Origin: [Mycobacterium] vasticus
GTDB lineage: Bacteria > Actinomycetota > Actinomycetes > Mycobacteriales > Mycobacteriaceae
Length of the DNA: 64,000 nt
NCBI RefSeq assembly: GCF_020181595.1
Contig: NZ_CP084028.1
Location: 2,880,401 to 2,944,400, forward strand
Reading direction: 5' to 3'
Made by a program: the position numbers and the translations under genes. Numbering within the stretch: the first letter of the stretch is position 1; every line of letters starts with the position of its first letter. The notes beneath the pieces are model-generated. The model made no database searches. It worked only from the letters and a program-made list of their open reading frames with translations, and had not been told where the DNA came from. This document shows positions 1 through 10,312 of the stretch, piece by piece.

Positions 1-20
1 AACTATCGTTCCGCTCGGAA

Positions 21-47
21 CCCACCGCCACTCGGGCATCCGGTGGG
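21..47. repeat. Short inverted repeat upstream of cstA
   Basis: CCCACCG (21-27) and CGGTGGG (41-47) form a perfect 7-bp inverted repeat with a 13-nt loop, just ahead of the cstA ribosome binding site (AGGAGGT, 54-60). It could be a leader hairpin or the end of an upstream transcript. There is no U-tract, so a classical terminator is not supported. Confidence 0.3.
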
Positions 48-64
48 CCTGACAGGAGGTCGCC

Positions 65-2310
<2,246 letters not shown>

Positions 2311-2335
<25 letters not shown>

Positions 2336-2508
2336 CGCGCGCCGCCGTCCGTCAGGTTCGCTGGTATTGGGCGAGCCTGCTCGGCGACAACCACTATCAG
2401 CGGTACCTGGACTACCGCCGCCGTGCGCACCCCGGCGAGCCGGTGCTCTCCGAGCGCGACTACTGGCGGCGGCGTCACGACGCCGAACCCGGTGCGCGGT
2501 GCTGTTGA
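2311..2508 (+). CDS. YbdD/YjiX family small protein (CstA partner)
   Basis: 65 residues, basic and soluble, with the family-type segment LLGDNHYQRYLDYRRRAHPG and a Tyr-Trp-Arg-rich C-terminus ending in two cysteines. Homologues (YbdD, YjiX) are encoded directly after CstA/BtsT transporters and are thought to be accessory to transport. The start lies inside the cstA reading frame (25-nt overlap), which suggests translational coupling. The biochemical role is unknown. Confidence 0.85.
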
Positions 2509-2649
2509 CTTTTCCCGGCCCGGGCGTGTGATCAAACCTTGATGAAGACTTGACCGAGTCGTGGGCGTCGACGAGGCGTTTTGCGCTATGCGGCTACCTA
2601 CCATCAACGGCGTCGAACAAAGTAATCGGTCGGGGAAGGTACACCGGAG

Positions 2650-3447
2650 ATGTGGACATCGGTGCGTTCTGCAGTAGTAATGGTCGCGGTCTCAGCCGCA
2701 GCGGTTGTGATGCCTCCCGGATCGAGTTGGGCTGCAGCAAGCCAACTCCCGACCGAGGCCATCACATCGATCCTGCCCGCTGCGGGCACGACGGTCGGAG
2801 TGGCGCATCCGGTGGTGGTGACGTTCAGCAGCGCGGTGGCCGATCGGCACACCGCCGAGCGGCGCATCGCAGTGCGCACCAACCCGCCCATAACCGGGAC
2901 CTTCGACTGGGTCGACGACCATGAGGTGCAGTGGATTCCGGACCACTACTGGCCGGCGCACAGCGCCGTCAAGTTGTCGGTGGGCAAGCTCTCCGCCGAC
3001 TTCCATACCGGCGCCAAGGTACTGGGGGTGGCCAGCATCTCCGCCCACACCTTCACCGTGTCGGTCGACGACGAAGCGGCCGGACCGCTGCCGACTCCGC
3101 ACCACCGCCCGCATTGGGGCGAGGACGGAGTCCTGCCGGCCACCATGGGCAAGGAGGAATTCGCCACGCCGAAAGGCAATTACACCGTGCTGGCCAAGGA
3201 CCGCAAGGTGCTGATGGACTCCAGCAGCGTCGGCATCCCGATCGACGACCCCGAGGGCTACCGCTTCGAGGTCGAGCAGGCGGTGCGCATCACCAAGCGC
3301 GGACTCTATATCCACTCCGCGCCCTGGGCGCTGCATTCGATGGGCCTGGAGAATGTCAGCCACGGCTGTGTCGGCCTGAGCCCCACCGACGCCGAGTGGT
3401 ACTTCGACCGGGTCGGCGTCGGCGACCCGGTGATCATCAAGGAGTAG
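2650..3447 (+). CDS. L,D-transpeptidase, LdtMt1-like
   Basis: 265 residues. A signal peptide (hydrophobic residues about 6-28) is followed by a bacterial Ig-like domain (about 35-130) and an L,D-transpeptidase (YkuD) domain. Such enzymes make 3-3 cross-links between meso-diaminopimelate residues in mycobacterial peptidoglycan. Catalytic elements are visible: His222 in HSAPW and Cys240 in SHGCVGL. It resembles M. tuberculosis LdtMt1 (Rv0116c) more than the longer LdtMt2. The residue after SHGCV is Gly where the family usually has Asn or Arg. Its 3' end overlaps the convergent P450 gene by 11 nt. Confidence 0.9.
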   Translation: MWTSVRSAVVMVAVSAAAVVMPPGSSWAAASQLPTEAITSILPAAGTTVGVAHPVVVTFSSAVADRHTAERRIAVRTNPPITGTFDWVDDHEVQWIPDHYWPAHSAVKLSVGKLSADFHTGAKVLGVASISAHTFTVSVDDEAAGPLPTPHHRPHWGEDGVLPATMGKEEFATPKGNYTVLAKDRKVLMDSSSVGIPIDDPEGYRFEVEQAVRITKRGLYIHSAPWALHSMGLENVSHGCVGLSPTDAEWYFDRVGVGDPVIIKE

Positions 3448-4687
3448 CGCCGAACTCGACCGGCATGGCGTCGATCCCGTTGATCCACGGCAGCACCGAC
3501 CGCGTGGCCTCGGCCAGCCTGCGGATGTCGGGGGTGATGTCGGCCAGTGCGCCGAACACCAGATTGATCTGCATGCGGGCGAGATTGGCCCCGATGCAGT
3601 AGTGCGCGCCCGGCGCCCCGAAACCCAGATGGGGGTTGGGGCTGCGCAGGATGTCGAACGTGAACGGGTCGTCGAAGACCTCTTCGTCGTAGTTGGCCGA
3701 GCCGTAGAACATTCCGACCCGATCCCCCTTGGCGATCGCAACCCCACCGAGTTGCGTGTCGCGCATCGCCGTGCGCTGGAAGGAGATCACCGGCGTGGCC
3801 CAGCGGACCACCTCGTCGGCCATGGTCGGCGGCCGGTCGGCTACGTAGCGCTGCCACTGCTCGGGGTGATCGATGAACGCCAGCATCCCGTGCGACGTGG
3901 CATTGCGGGTGGTTTCGTTGCCGGCAACCATCAGCATCATCACGTAGTAGCCGAACTCCAGTGCGGTCAGCGCCTCCCCGTCGATCGACGCGGTGACCAG
4001 TGCGGTGGCGATGTCCTCACGCGGTTTGCTCTTGCGGTCTTCGGCCAATTGGTAGGCGTAGCCCAGCAGTTCGGCGGAGGCCTGCATCCCGTCGGCGACC
4101 GCCGCCGGTTCCCCCGTGCCGCCGCCGACCAGCCGGTTGCTCCAGTCGAAGACCATCTGGCGCTCGTCCGCCGGCACCCCGATCAGCTCGCAGATGGTCG
4201 TCAACGGCAGCTGGGTGGCCACCTCGGTGACGAAGTCGCCGGTGTTGTGTTCGACGGCGGCCGCGACGATCTCCCTTGCTCTGCGGTCGAGTGACTCCCG
4301 CATGCCGGCTACGACTCGGGGCGTGAATCCACGTGACACGATCCGCCGCAGCTTGGCATGTTTGGGGCCGTCGAGGAACAGCATCACGTTCTCCCGGCTG
4401 GCTTCGTGGACATCCGGGTTGCTGGTGGTGTTCGTTCGGATCAGCGAGGTGTTCTCATGCGAGGAGAACACCTCGTCGTGCAGCGAGACCTCCTTCACGT
4501 CAGCGTGTTTGGTGACGACCCAATAGCCCTCGTCCGGGTAACCCGAGGCGCCCAGCGGCTGGGTGTTCCACCAGATCGGTTCGGTCTTGCGCAGCAGCGC
4601 GAACTCCTCATGCGGAATCCGCTGTGCGATGAGCGCAGGATCGGTGAAGTCGAACCCCTCCGGCAACAGCCGCTCGGTGTGCGTCAT
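3437..4687 (-). CDS. Cytochrome P450, CYP125-like
   Basis: 416 residues, a normal length for a soluble bacterial P450. The I-helix motif AGNETTRN and the heme-binding loop FGAPGAHYCIGANLAR (Cys364 as thiolate ligand) are intact. Around the heme loop and the N-terminal PPGFDFTDP-like segment it is very close to mycobacterial CYP125, the cholesterol C26/27-monooxygenase, but it is not in a cholesterol cluster. The substrate may therefore be another sterol, terpenoid or branched lipid. It overlaps the MBL-fold gene by 4 nt, so the two are co-transcribed. Confidence 0.9.
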   Translation of the reverse strand: MTHTERLLPEGFDFTDPALIAQRIPHEEFALLRKTEPIWWNTQPLGASGYPDEGYWVVTKHADVKEVSLHDEVFSSHENTSLIRTNTTSNPDVHEASRENVMLFLDGPKHAKLRRIVSRGFTPRVVAGMRESLDRRAREIVAAAVEHNTGDFVTEVATQLPLTTICELIGVPADERQMVFDWSNRLVGGGTGEPAAVADGMQASAELLGYAYQLAEDRKSKPREDIATALVTASIDGEALTALEFGYYVMMLMVAGNETTRNATSHGMLAFIDHPEQWQRYVADRPPTMADEVVRWATPVISFQRTAMRDTQLGGVAIAKGDRVGMFYGSANYDEEVFDDPFTFDILRSPNPHLGFGAPGAHYCIGANLARMQINLVFGALADITPDIRRLAEATRSVLPWINGIDAMPVEFGATP

Positions 4688-5529
4688 CGTGCTCCCTCTC
4701 GGTCAGCCATCGGTTGCCAGCTCATGCCGTCTTCGCCGCGATCGACGAATCCGCCTGACGGCGCGGTGAAATGCGATCCGAGCAGCAGCGCCCGCTCGTC
4801 GGCGACGCGGCGCAGCAGCATCTCCCGGCTTGCGCGGGCCGCGGCGGGGTCGGCGTCGGGCACGGCGGTGATCTCGGCGTCGCCGATCTGAATCGGATGG
4901 TGCACGGTGTCGCCGCTGATGTAGGCGATGTCGCCATTGGACTCGACGCGCACCGCGACGTGGCCGGGGGTGTGCCCGGCCGCCGGAACCAGTACGACGT
5001 TGTCGGTCAGGCGATGATCGGGCTCGACCCGGCGCAGTTTGCCGTGTTGTTCCAGCGGTACAACACATTCCGCCGGCGCCCGGTCCTCACCGGTGAACCC
5101 GCACCAGTGGTCGTATTCGGCCGCGGTCAGCAGGTAGTCGGCGTTGGGATAGGTCGGCACCCAGCGCCCGTCACGCTCGGTGGTGTTGCGTCCGGCGTGG
5201 TCGCGGTGCAGATGTGTGCACACCACCGCGGTGATGTCCTCGGCCTCGAATCCGGTGGCGGCCAACGATTCCTCGTGCCGGTCGGGTATGCCGCGAGATC
5301 GCAGGAACTCCGCGCCGAAGCAGGTGTCGACGAGCACCCGTTCCGCGGCGGACTCGATCAGATAGGACTGGATCGCGATCAGGATGTTGCCCGACGCGTC
5401 GACGTAGTCGGGTGTCAGGTCCGCCGGAAGCGGCGACGGCGCACCGGTGAACAGCCGCGACGGCGGGATCGGGATGACTGCCTGCGGGACCGCGTGGATC
5501 CGTATGTCGCCGACAGTCCAGTTCTGCAC
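4684..5529 (-). CDS. MBL-fold metallohydrolase
   Basis: 281 residues from a GTG at 5529, chosen for the GAAGGGG site 8 nt upstream; a longer frame would run into the divergent GntR control region. The metallo-beta-lactamase signature H106-L-H-R-D110-H111 predicts a binuclear metal site. Lactonases, esterases and glyoxalase-II-like enzymes share this fold. It is first in a two-gene operon with the P450 and divergent from the GntR regulator, so it probably hydrolyses an intermediate (for example a lactone) of the same pathway. That role is inference. Confidence 0.85.
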   Translation of the reverse strand: MQNWTVGDIRIHAVPQAVIPIPPSRLFTGAPSPLPADLTPDYVDASGNILIAIQSYLIESAAERVLVDTCFGAEFLRSRGIPDRHEESLAATGFEAEDITAVVCTHLHRDHAGRNTTERDGRWVPTYPNADYLLTAAEYDHWCGFTGEDRAPAECVVPLEQHGKLRRVEPDHRLTDNVVLVPAAGHTPGHVAVRVESNGDIAYISGDTVHHPIQIGDAEITAVPDADPAAARASREMLLRRVADERALLLGSHFTAPSGGFVDRGEDGMSWQPMADREGAR

Positions 5530-5565
5530 GCCATAGTCCCCTTCTCGCACGGCGATCGTATGGCA

Positions 5566-5578
5566 CAAATCATTTGGA
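5566..5578. promoter_or_regulatory. Candidate GntR operator, divergent promoter
   Basis: CAAAT-C-ATTTG (5566-5576) is a perfect odd-centred palindrome between the MBL-fold gene and the GntR gene. Read on the minus strand with two more bases it is TCCAAATGATTTG, matching 12 of 13 bases of a second copy at 6409-6421 before the aldolase gene. AT-rich palindromes of this size are typical FCD/GntR operators. Confidence 0.55.
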
Positions 5579-5607
5579 TTCAACGGTTCATCTGGCACAC
5601 TCGACCC

Positions 5608-6372
5608 GTGTCAGCGCCCACCGTCCGGTTCCGGCGGCTCGCCGAACAGGTAGCCGACGAGCTGCGACGGCGCATCCTCGCCGGAGAGCTCACCGACGAT
5701 CACGTGCTGCCCAAAGAGGACGAGCTTCTGGTGGAGTTCGCCATCAGCAAGCCGTCGCTGCGCGAGGCGATGCGCATCCTGGAGGCCGAGGGCCTGCTCA
5801 CCGTACGCCGCGGAAAGCACGGCGGCGCGCTTATCCACCGCCCCACTCCGGCAAACGTCGCCTACACAATGGGTCTGGTGCTGGGCTCCCAACAGGTCAG
5901 CCTTGCCGACGTGGGCACCGCACTGCTGCAGGTCGAACCGGCCTGCGCGGCGCTGTGTGCGGGGCGGCCAGATCGCAAGAGCACCGTGGTGCCGATTCTT
6001 CGCCGGCTGCATGAGGAATCGGTGGCCTCCGTCGACGATCTGCAGCAGGCCACCTCGGCCAGCCGGCGCTATCACGAAGCCCTCGTCACGCACTGCGGCA
6101 ACACCACGATGCTGGTGATGGCAGGCGCACTGGAGACCCTGTGGTCGGCCCATGAGCAAAGCTGGTCGAGCCAGGTCACCGACCACTCGACTGTGCCGGT
6201 GGCCGAACGGCGCGCGGTGCTCGAAGATCACCGGCAGGTGATCGACGCGATCGACGTCGGCGACGCCCAGCGGGCCCGCGAGCTGGCCGCGGCACACCTG
6301 CTGCACGTCCAGCACTACCCCGGCCGGTCGGGAATCGTCGACCCCGCGATGATCCGCGAGTTCCGCGCCTGA
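5608..6372 (+). CDS. GntR family regulator, FadR/FCD subfamily
   Basis: 254 residues from GTG 5608. An N-terminal winged helix (about 8-75, with HVLPKEDELLVEFAISKPSL) precedes an all-helical FCD ligand-binding domain (about 90-240). FCD regulators sense small carboxylic acids and usually repress neighbouring catabolic genes until the ligand appears. The gene sits between the leftward MBL/P450 pair and the rightward aldolase-amidohydrolase-dehydrogenase genes, both with the same operator-like motif. The longer upstream reading frame is antisense to the MBL gene and was not used. Confidence 0.9.
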   Translation: MSAPTVRFRRLAEQVADELRRRILAGELTDDHVLPKEDELLVEFAISKPSLREAMRILEAEGLLTVRRGKHGGALIHRPTPANVAYTMGLVLGSQQVSLADVGTALLQVEPACAALCAGRPDRKSTVVPILRRLHEESVASVDDLQQATSASRRYHEALVTHCGNTTMLVMAGALETLWSAHEQSWSSQVTDHSTVPVAERRAVLEDHRQVIDAIDVGDAQRARELAAAHLLHVQHYPGRSGIVDPAMIREFRA

Positions 6373-6408
6373 CGGACGGCGACGGCGGCATTGACCTTCG
6401 GGCTCATT

Positions 6409-6421
6409 TCCATATGATTTG
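6409..6421. promoter_or_regulatory. Candidate GntR operator before aldolase operon
   Basis: TCCATATGATTTG, with core CATAT-G-ATTTG (6411-6421), matches the divergent-promoter site with one mismatch in 13. It ends 3 nt before the aldolase ATG (6425). There is no Shine-Dalgarno here, so transcription may start very near the ATG and a bound repressor would block initiation directly. Confidence 0.5.
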
Positions 6422-6424
6422 GTG

Positions 6425-7186
6425 ATGGACAGACCCGGTGGTGCGGCCGTCTGGACGCCCTCGATCACCCCGCCCATCGGTGTCGAACTGAGCGACGAGC
6501 AGGCCATGGCTGTGGCGTTCCGGCATCTGGCCGAGATCGGCTTCGCCGAGAACATGGCCGGTCACATCACCTGGCAGCCCGACGGCCAGGACGACATGCT
6601 GGTCAACCCGTGGGGCCTGTGGTGGGCCGAGCTGACCGCGTCCGACATCTGCACCGTCGACACCGACGCCCGGGTGATCCGCGGCCGCTGGGATGTCACC
6701 CCGGCCATCCACATCCACACCGAACTGCACCGGGCACGCACCGATGCGCGCGTCGTGATCCACAACCACCCCTACTACGTCAGCCTGCTGGCGTCCCTGC
6801 ACAGCCCACCGGAGCTGGTCCACCAGACCGGTGCACTGTTCCTGGACGACCTGTGCTTCGTCGACGCCTACGACGGCGAAATCGACAGTGCCACTCGCGC
6901 CGCCGAACTCGCCTCGCGGATCGGTGACGCGAACGTGGCCATCCTGGCCTCGCACGGGGTGATCGCCATGGGACGAACGCTGGCCGAGGCGGTCTACCGG
7001 TCGGCGACCATCGAACGGGTATGCAAGCTGGCCTATCACGTCATGCTCACCGGCCGCACTCCCCCGCCGATGAGGCGTTCCGACATGGCCGGCATGCAGG
7101 CGTCCTTGATCGAACGCGCCGCCGACGTGTACTGGGCGGGCGCAGCGCGCATGACCATCAAGTCCGACCGCCATGTACTGGATTGA
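6425..7186 (+). CDS. Class II aldolase/adducin family protein
   Basis: 253 residues from ATG 6425 (TTG 6419 and GTG 6422 are in frame but overlap the operator). The family metal-site histidines are visible in IHIHTELH and VIHNHPYY, and a further His in ASHGVIAMG. Members are Zn-dependent aldolases (fuculose- and ribulose-phosphate type), decarboxylases or dehydratases acting on short hydroxy acids. With an amidohydrolase and a 2-hydroxyacid dehydrogenase downstream, a retro-aldol or decarboxylation step on a hydroxy or keto acid is plausible. The substrate is unknown. Confidence 0.85.
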   Translation: MDRPGGAAVWTPSITPPIGVELSDEQAMAVAFRHLAEIGFAENMAGHITWQPDGQDDMLVNPWGLWWAELTASDICTVDTDARVIRGRWDVTPAIHIHTELHRARTDARVVIHNHPYYVSLLASLHSPPELVHQTGALFLDDLCFVDAYDGEIDSATRAAELASRIGDANVAILASHGVIAMGRTLAEAVYRSATIERVCKLAYHVMLTGRTPPPMRRSDMAGMQASLIERAADVYWAGAARMTIKSDRHVLD

Positions 7187-7198
7187 GGAGGACCGCCG

Positions 7199-8467
7199 GT
7201 GAAATCACTCGACGATCTCAGCGCCGACCTGAAGTTCACCACGGCCAAGGCCGGCGCCGAGCGCACGGTGACCTTCCTACCGGAACCGCCACGCGCACAA
7301 CGGCGCTACACGGTGATCTCGGTGGACGACCACATCGTCGAACCCCCGGACACCTTCGAGGGCCGCGTCCCGCACAAGCTGGCCGACCGGGCCCCGAAGG
7401 TGGTGGAGACCGACGACGGCGGCCAGACGTGGATCTATGACGGCCAGTCCCTGCCCAACGTCGGGTTCAACGCCGTCGTCGGCCGGCCGGTGTCGGAGTA
7501 CGGTTTCGAGCCCGCCCGCTTCGACGAGATGCGCCGGGGCGCCTGGGATATCCACGAGCGCATCAAGGACATGGACCTCAACGGCATCTACGCCTCGCTG
7601 AATTTTCCGTCGTTCCTGCCCGGATTCGCCGGCCAGCGACTGCAATTGGCCACCAAGGATCGCGAGCTGGCGCTCGCCTCGGTGCGCGCCTGGAACGACT
7701 GGCACCACGAGGTGTGGGCCGGCACCTACCCGGATCGCATCATCGGCTGCCAGCTGCCGTGGCTGCTGGATCCGGAGCTGGCCGCGACCATGATCCGCGA
7801 GAATGCCGAAAGAGGCTTCCGCGCCGTCACTTTCAGCGAGAACCCGGCCATGCTGGGGTTGCCCACCATCCACTCGGGATACTGGGAGCCGATGGTCGCC
7901 GCGTGCGCCGAGACCGGCACGGTGATCAATCTGCACATCGGATCGTCGGGCTCGGCGCCGTCGACCACCGACGATGCACCGCCGGATGTGCAGGGCGTGC
8001 TGTTCTTCGCCTACGCCATCTCCGCAGCGGTGGACTGGCTGTACTCGGGCTTACCCACCCGCCACCCCGAGCTGAAGATCTGCCTGTCCGAAGGCGGAAT
8101 CGGCTGGGTCGCAGGGCTGTTGGACCGGCTCGACCACATGCTGAGCTATCACCAGATGTACGGCACCTGGAAAGCGCTCGGCGAGACGCTGTCGCCGTCG
8201 GAAGTTCTGCAGCGCAACTTCTGGTTCTGCGCAGTCGAAGACCAGTCGTCGTTCTGCCAGCACGAACGGATCGGCACCGATCACATCCTGCTCGAAGCCG
8301 ACTACCCGCACTGCGACTCCACCTGGCCGAACACCCAGCGGGTGATCCACGAGGAGATCGGACACCTGCCACCCGAGGTGATCCGAAAGTTCACCTGGGA
8401 GAACGCCTCGCGTCTATACAGGCATCCGGTTCCCAAGAACGTCCAGCGCGATCCGGATGCGTTCTGA
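7199..8467 (+). CDS. Amidohydrolase (ACMSD-like TIM-barrel)
   Basis: 422 residues from GTG 7199 behind a strong GAGGAGGA site (7185-7192). It belongs to the amidohydrolase-2 superfamily. The N-terminal metal motif is Asp-x-His (DDHIVEPPDTF, near residue 42), followed by LHIGSSG and a C-terminal ADYPH segment with the catalytic Asp region. Relatives include 2-amino-3-carboxymuconate semialdehyde decarboxylase and hydroxybenzoate decarboxylases, plus many uncharacterised mycobacterial enzymes. It lies 12 nt after the aldolase-family gene and overlaps the dehydrogenase gene, so it is the middle of a three-gene operon. Confidence 0.85.
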   Translation: MKSLDDLSADLKFTTAKAGAERTVTFLPEPPRAQRRYTVISVDDHIVEPPDTFEGRVPHKLADRAPKVVETDDGGQTWIYDGQSLPNVGFNAVVGRPVSEYGFEPARFDEMRRGAWDIHERIKDMDLNGIYASLNFPSFLPGFAGQRLQLATKDRELALASVRAWNDWHHEVWAGTYPDRIIGCQLPWLLDPELAATMIRENAERGFRAVTFSENPAMLGLPTIHSGYWEPMVAACAETGTVINLHIGSSGSAPSTTDDAPPDVQGVLFFAYAISAAVDWLYSGLPTRHPELKICLSEGGIGWVAGLLDRLDHMLSYHQMYGTWKALGETLSPSEVLQRNFWFCAVEDQSSFCQHERIGTDHILLEADYPHCDSTWPNTQRVIHEEIGHLPPEVIRKFTWENASRLYRHPVPKNVQRDPDAF

Positions 8468-9432
8468 TGGTGGCTTCGACGCCGCTGCGTATAGCGGTGC
8501 TCGACGACTATCAGGGCATAGCTGAGGCCGTGGACTGGTCGCCGATCCCGCGGCCCGTCGAGCTGCTGGCGATCCGCGATCACGTCGCACCCAGAGATGA
8601 GCTGATCGCCCGCCTGGCCGACCGCGAGGTGGTCGTCGCGATGCGGGAACGCACCACCATCGACGCCGATCTGCTGGCCCGGCTGCCCGCGTTGAAGCTG
8701 CTGGTGACCACCGGACCGTTCAACGCGGCGATCGACGTTGCGGCCGCGCACCGGCTGGGCATCACGGTGTGCGGGACGGGCGGAACCATCACGCCGACCG
8801 TCGAGCTCACCTGGGCGCTGATCCACGCCGTGGGGCGCCACCTGATCACCGAGGATGCCGCGCTGCGCGCCGGGCGCTGGCAGACCACCGTCGGGGCGGA
8901 CCTGGCCGGGGCCACCCTGGGCCTGGTCGGGCTGGGCCGCATCGGCAAACTGGTTGCCGCGGTGGGGCACGCATTCGGTATGCGGGTGGCGGCGTGGAGC
9001 CCGAACCTCACCGCGGAACGGGCCGCCGAAGCCGGGGCCGAACTGCTCGACCGGCACGCGCTGTTCGCGACCGCGGACGTGGTGTCGCTTCATCTGGTGC
9101 TCTCCGAGACGACCCGGGGCGTGGTCGGACGCGACGAGCTTGCGGCGATGAAACCGAGCGCCATCCTGGTCAACACTGCCCGCGGCGGGCTGGTCGACGA
9201 GCAGGCTTTGCTCGAGACGCTGCGCTCGGGGCGGATCCGCGGCGCCGGGCTCGACGTCTACGGCGTGGAGCCGCTGCCGGCCGGGCACCCGCTGACCGCG
9301 CTGCCCAACACCGTGCTCACCCCGCACCTGGGCTATGTCACCGAGGGGTGCATGGGCAAGTTCTACCGGGATATCGTCGACGATATCGTCGCCTACTGCG
9401 AGGGAACTCCACGGCGGCCTGTTTCCGGTTGA
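8467..9432 (+). CDS. D-isomer-specific 2-hydroxyacid dehydrogenase
   Basis: 321 residues from ATG 8467, overlapping the amidohydrolase stop by one base. The NAD-binding fingerprint GLVGLGRIGK, the catalytic Arg region NTARGGLVDE, GLDVYGVEPLP and the C-terminal His segment LTPHLGYVTEG are all present. Such enzymes reduce 2-keto acids or oxidise D-2-hydroxy acids with NAD(P). This is the last gene of the GntR-linked operon; a hairpin terminator follows about 50 nt downstream. Confidence 0.9.
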   Translation: MVASTPLRIAVLDDYQGIAEAVDWSPIPRPVELLAIRDHVAPRDELIARLADREVVVAMRERTTIDADLLARLPALKLLVTTGPFNAAIDVAAAHRLGITVCGTGGTITPTVELTWALIHAVGRHLITEDAALRAGRWQTTVGADLAGATLGLVGLGRIGKLVAAVGHAFGMRVAAWSPNLTAERAAEAGAELLDRHALFATADVVSLHLVLSETTRGVVGRDELAAMKPSAILVNTARGGLVDEQALLETLRSGRIRGAGLDVYGVEPLPAGHPLTALPNTVLTPHLGYVTEGCMGKFYRDIVDDIVAYCEGTPRRPVSG

Positions 9433-9478
9433 CCGGTCTATTTCTGATAACAATTCGGGAACGAATTCACGGCACAAT

Positions 9479-9514
9479 AAAAAGGCTCGCGGACAACCGT
9501 CCGCGAGCCTTTTT
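9479..9514. terminator. Bidirectional intrinsic terminator
   Basis: A perfect 14-bp stem (9481-9494 with 9499-9512) closes an AACC loop. It has A residues before and T residues after, so it can end transcription both ways. It separates the rightward dehydrogenase operon from the leftward secreted-protein gene. Confidence 0.9.
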
Positions 9515-9525
9515 ACGAGCGAACT

Positions 9526-10014
9526 CTATTTCGTACCGCCGGCCAATCCGACGGGGGCGCCGATGACGTCGGTCAGCACGCCGGCCACCGGGCTCGCCGC
9601 AGCGGCACCGGCCGGGCCAGGGGCCACCATCGGCACCGGCGGAAGCCCACCGGGAGCCGGTGGAATGGGGGCGATCGGCACCGGAGGCACCGGGCCGGGC
9701 AGGCCCATCGGCACCACCGGACCGGCAAGAGTTGTCAGGTCAGCGACGGCAGGACCGCAGGGAGCAGCCCCGCCGGCGGTGGTTACGTCGACCAGCGTCG
9801 CTTCGGCGGCCACTGGCGCACCGGCGATCGCGGGGGCACCGGCATCTGCCGGACCGACGAACGAGGTCAGTCCCCCGTTGCAGATCGGGCCGCCGGTCGG
9901 CAGCGGCACCATCGAAAACGGTGTAGCAGCTGCGGCGGCACTGCACACAAATGCAGCGGCACACAAGCCGATACCGGTAATTGTTGCGATACCGGGTCTC
10001 CCGAGGCTCTTCAA
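9526..10014 (-). CDS. Secreted Ala/Pro-rich protein, function unknown
   Basis: 162 residues from a TTG at 10014, preceded by GGAG at about 6 nt; an in-frame TTG at 10026 is less well placed. MKSLGRPGIA plus a hydrophobic stretch ending in an Ala run forms a clear Sec signal peptide. The mature part is low-complexity Ala/Pro/Val/Gly with two cysteines (ICNGG and APCGP) that could form one disulfide. No enzyme motif is visible. The opposite strand is also open (9335-10033), but the signal peptide, start site and flanking terminator favour this strand. Similar small exported proteins are common in mycobacteria. Confidence 0.7.
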   Translation of the reverse strand: MKSLGRPGIATITGIGLCAAAFVCSAAAAATPFSMVPLPTGGPICNGGLTSFVGPADAGAPAIAGAPVAAEATLVDVTTAGGAAPCGPAVADLTTLAGPVVPMGLPGPVPPVPIAPIPPAPGGLPPVPMVAPGPAGAAAASPVAGVLTDVIGAPVGLAGGTK

Positions 10015-10166
10015 CGCACACTCCAATTACTAGTATCCAGCCCCCCGGACACGCAGTTTTTGAACTGCGAAATGAACCGTATCACAAGGTTGTAAGTCAC
10101 CCGGACCGCAATTTGATCCGTTATCGGACTGATGCGAATCAGCCACATTCACCCGAAAAAATGAAG

Positions 10167-10239
10167 TGGAGCTAAGGGGACTCGAACCCCTGACCCCCAC
10201 ACTGCCAGTGTGGTGCGCTACCAGCTGCGCCATAGCCCC
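10167..10239 (-). tRNA. tRNA-Ala (anticodon GGC)
   Basis: 73 nt. The acceptor stem GGGGCTA pairs with TAGCTCC before discriminator A. The D arm (GCGC...GCGC), anticodon arm CCACA-CTGGCAG-TGTGG with anticodon GGC, and T arm with GGTTCGAGTC are all regular. CCA is not encoded. Confidence 0.97.
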
Positions 10240-10312
10240 GCGATGTCGTGCTCATCGAAGTTACACCACCGCCATACCCGCGCTCAAAACGCCTGGTCGG
10301 TCAACCCGCCAC

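Noticed and set aside
4771..5607. Upstream extension of the GntR reading frame
   Set aside because: It is antisense to the MBL-fold gene. The domain begins at GTG 5608.
9335..10033. Rightward 232-residue frame opposite the secreted protein
   Set aside because: It begins inside the dehydrogenase gene and runs through the terminator, with low-complexity composition. The minus strand has a signal peptide and a start site.
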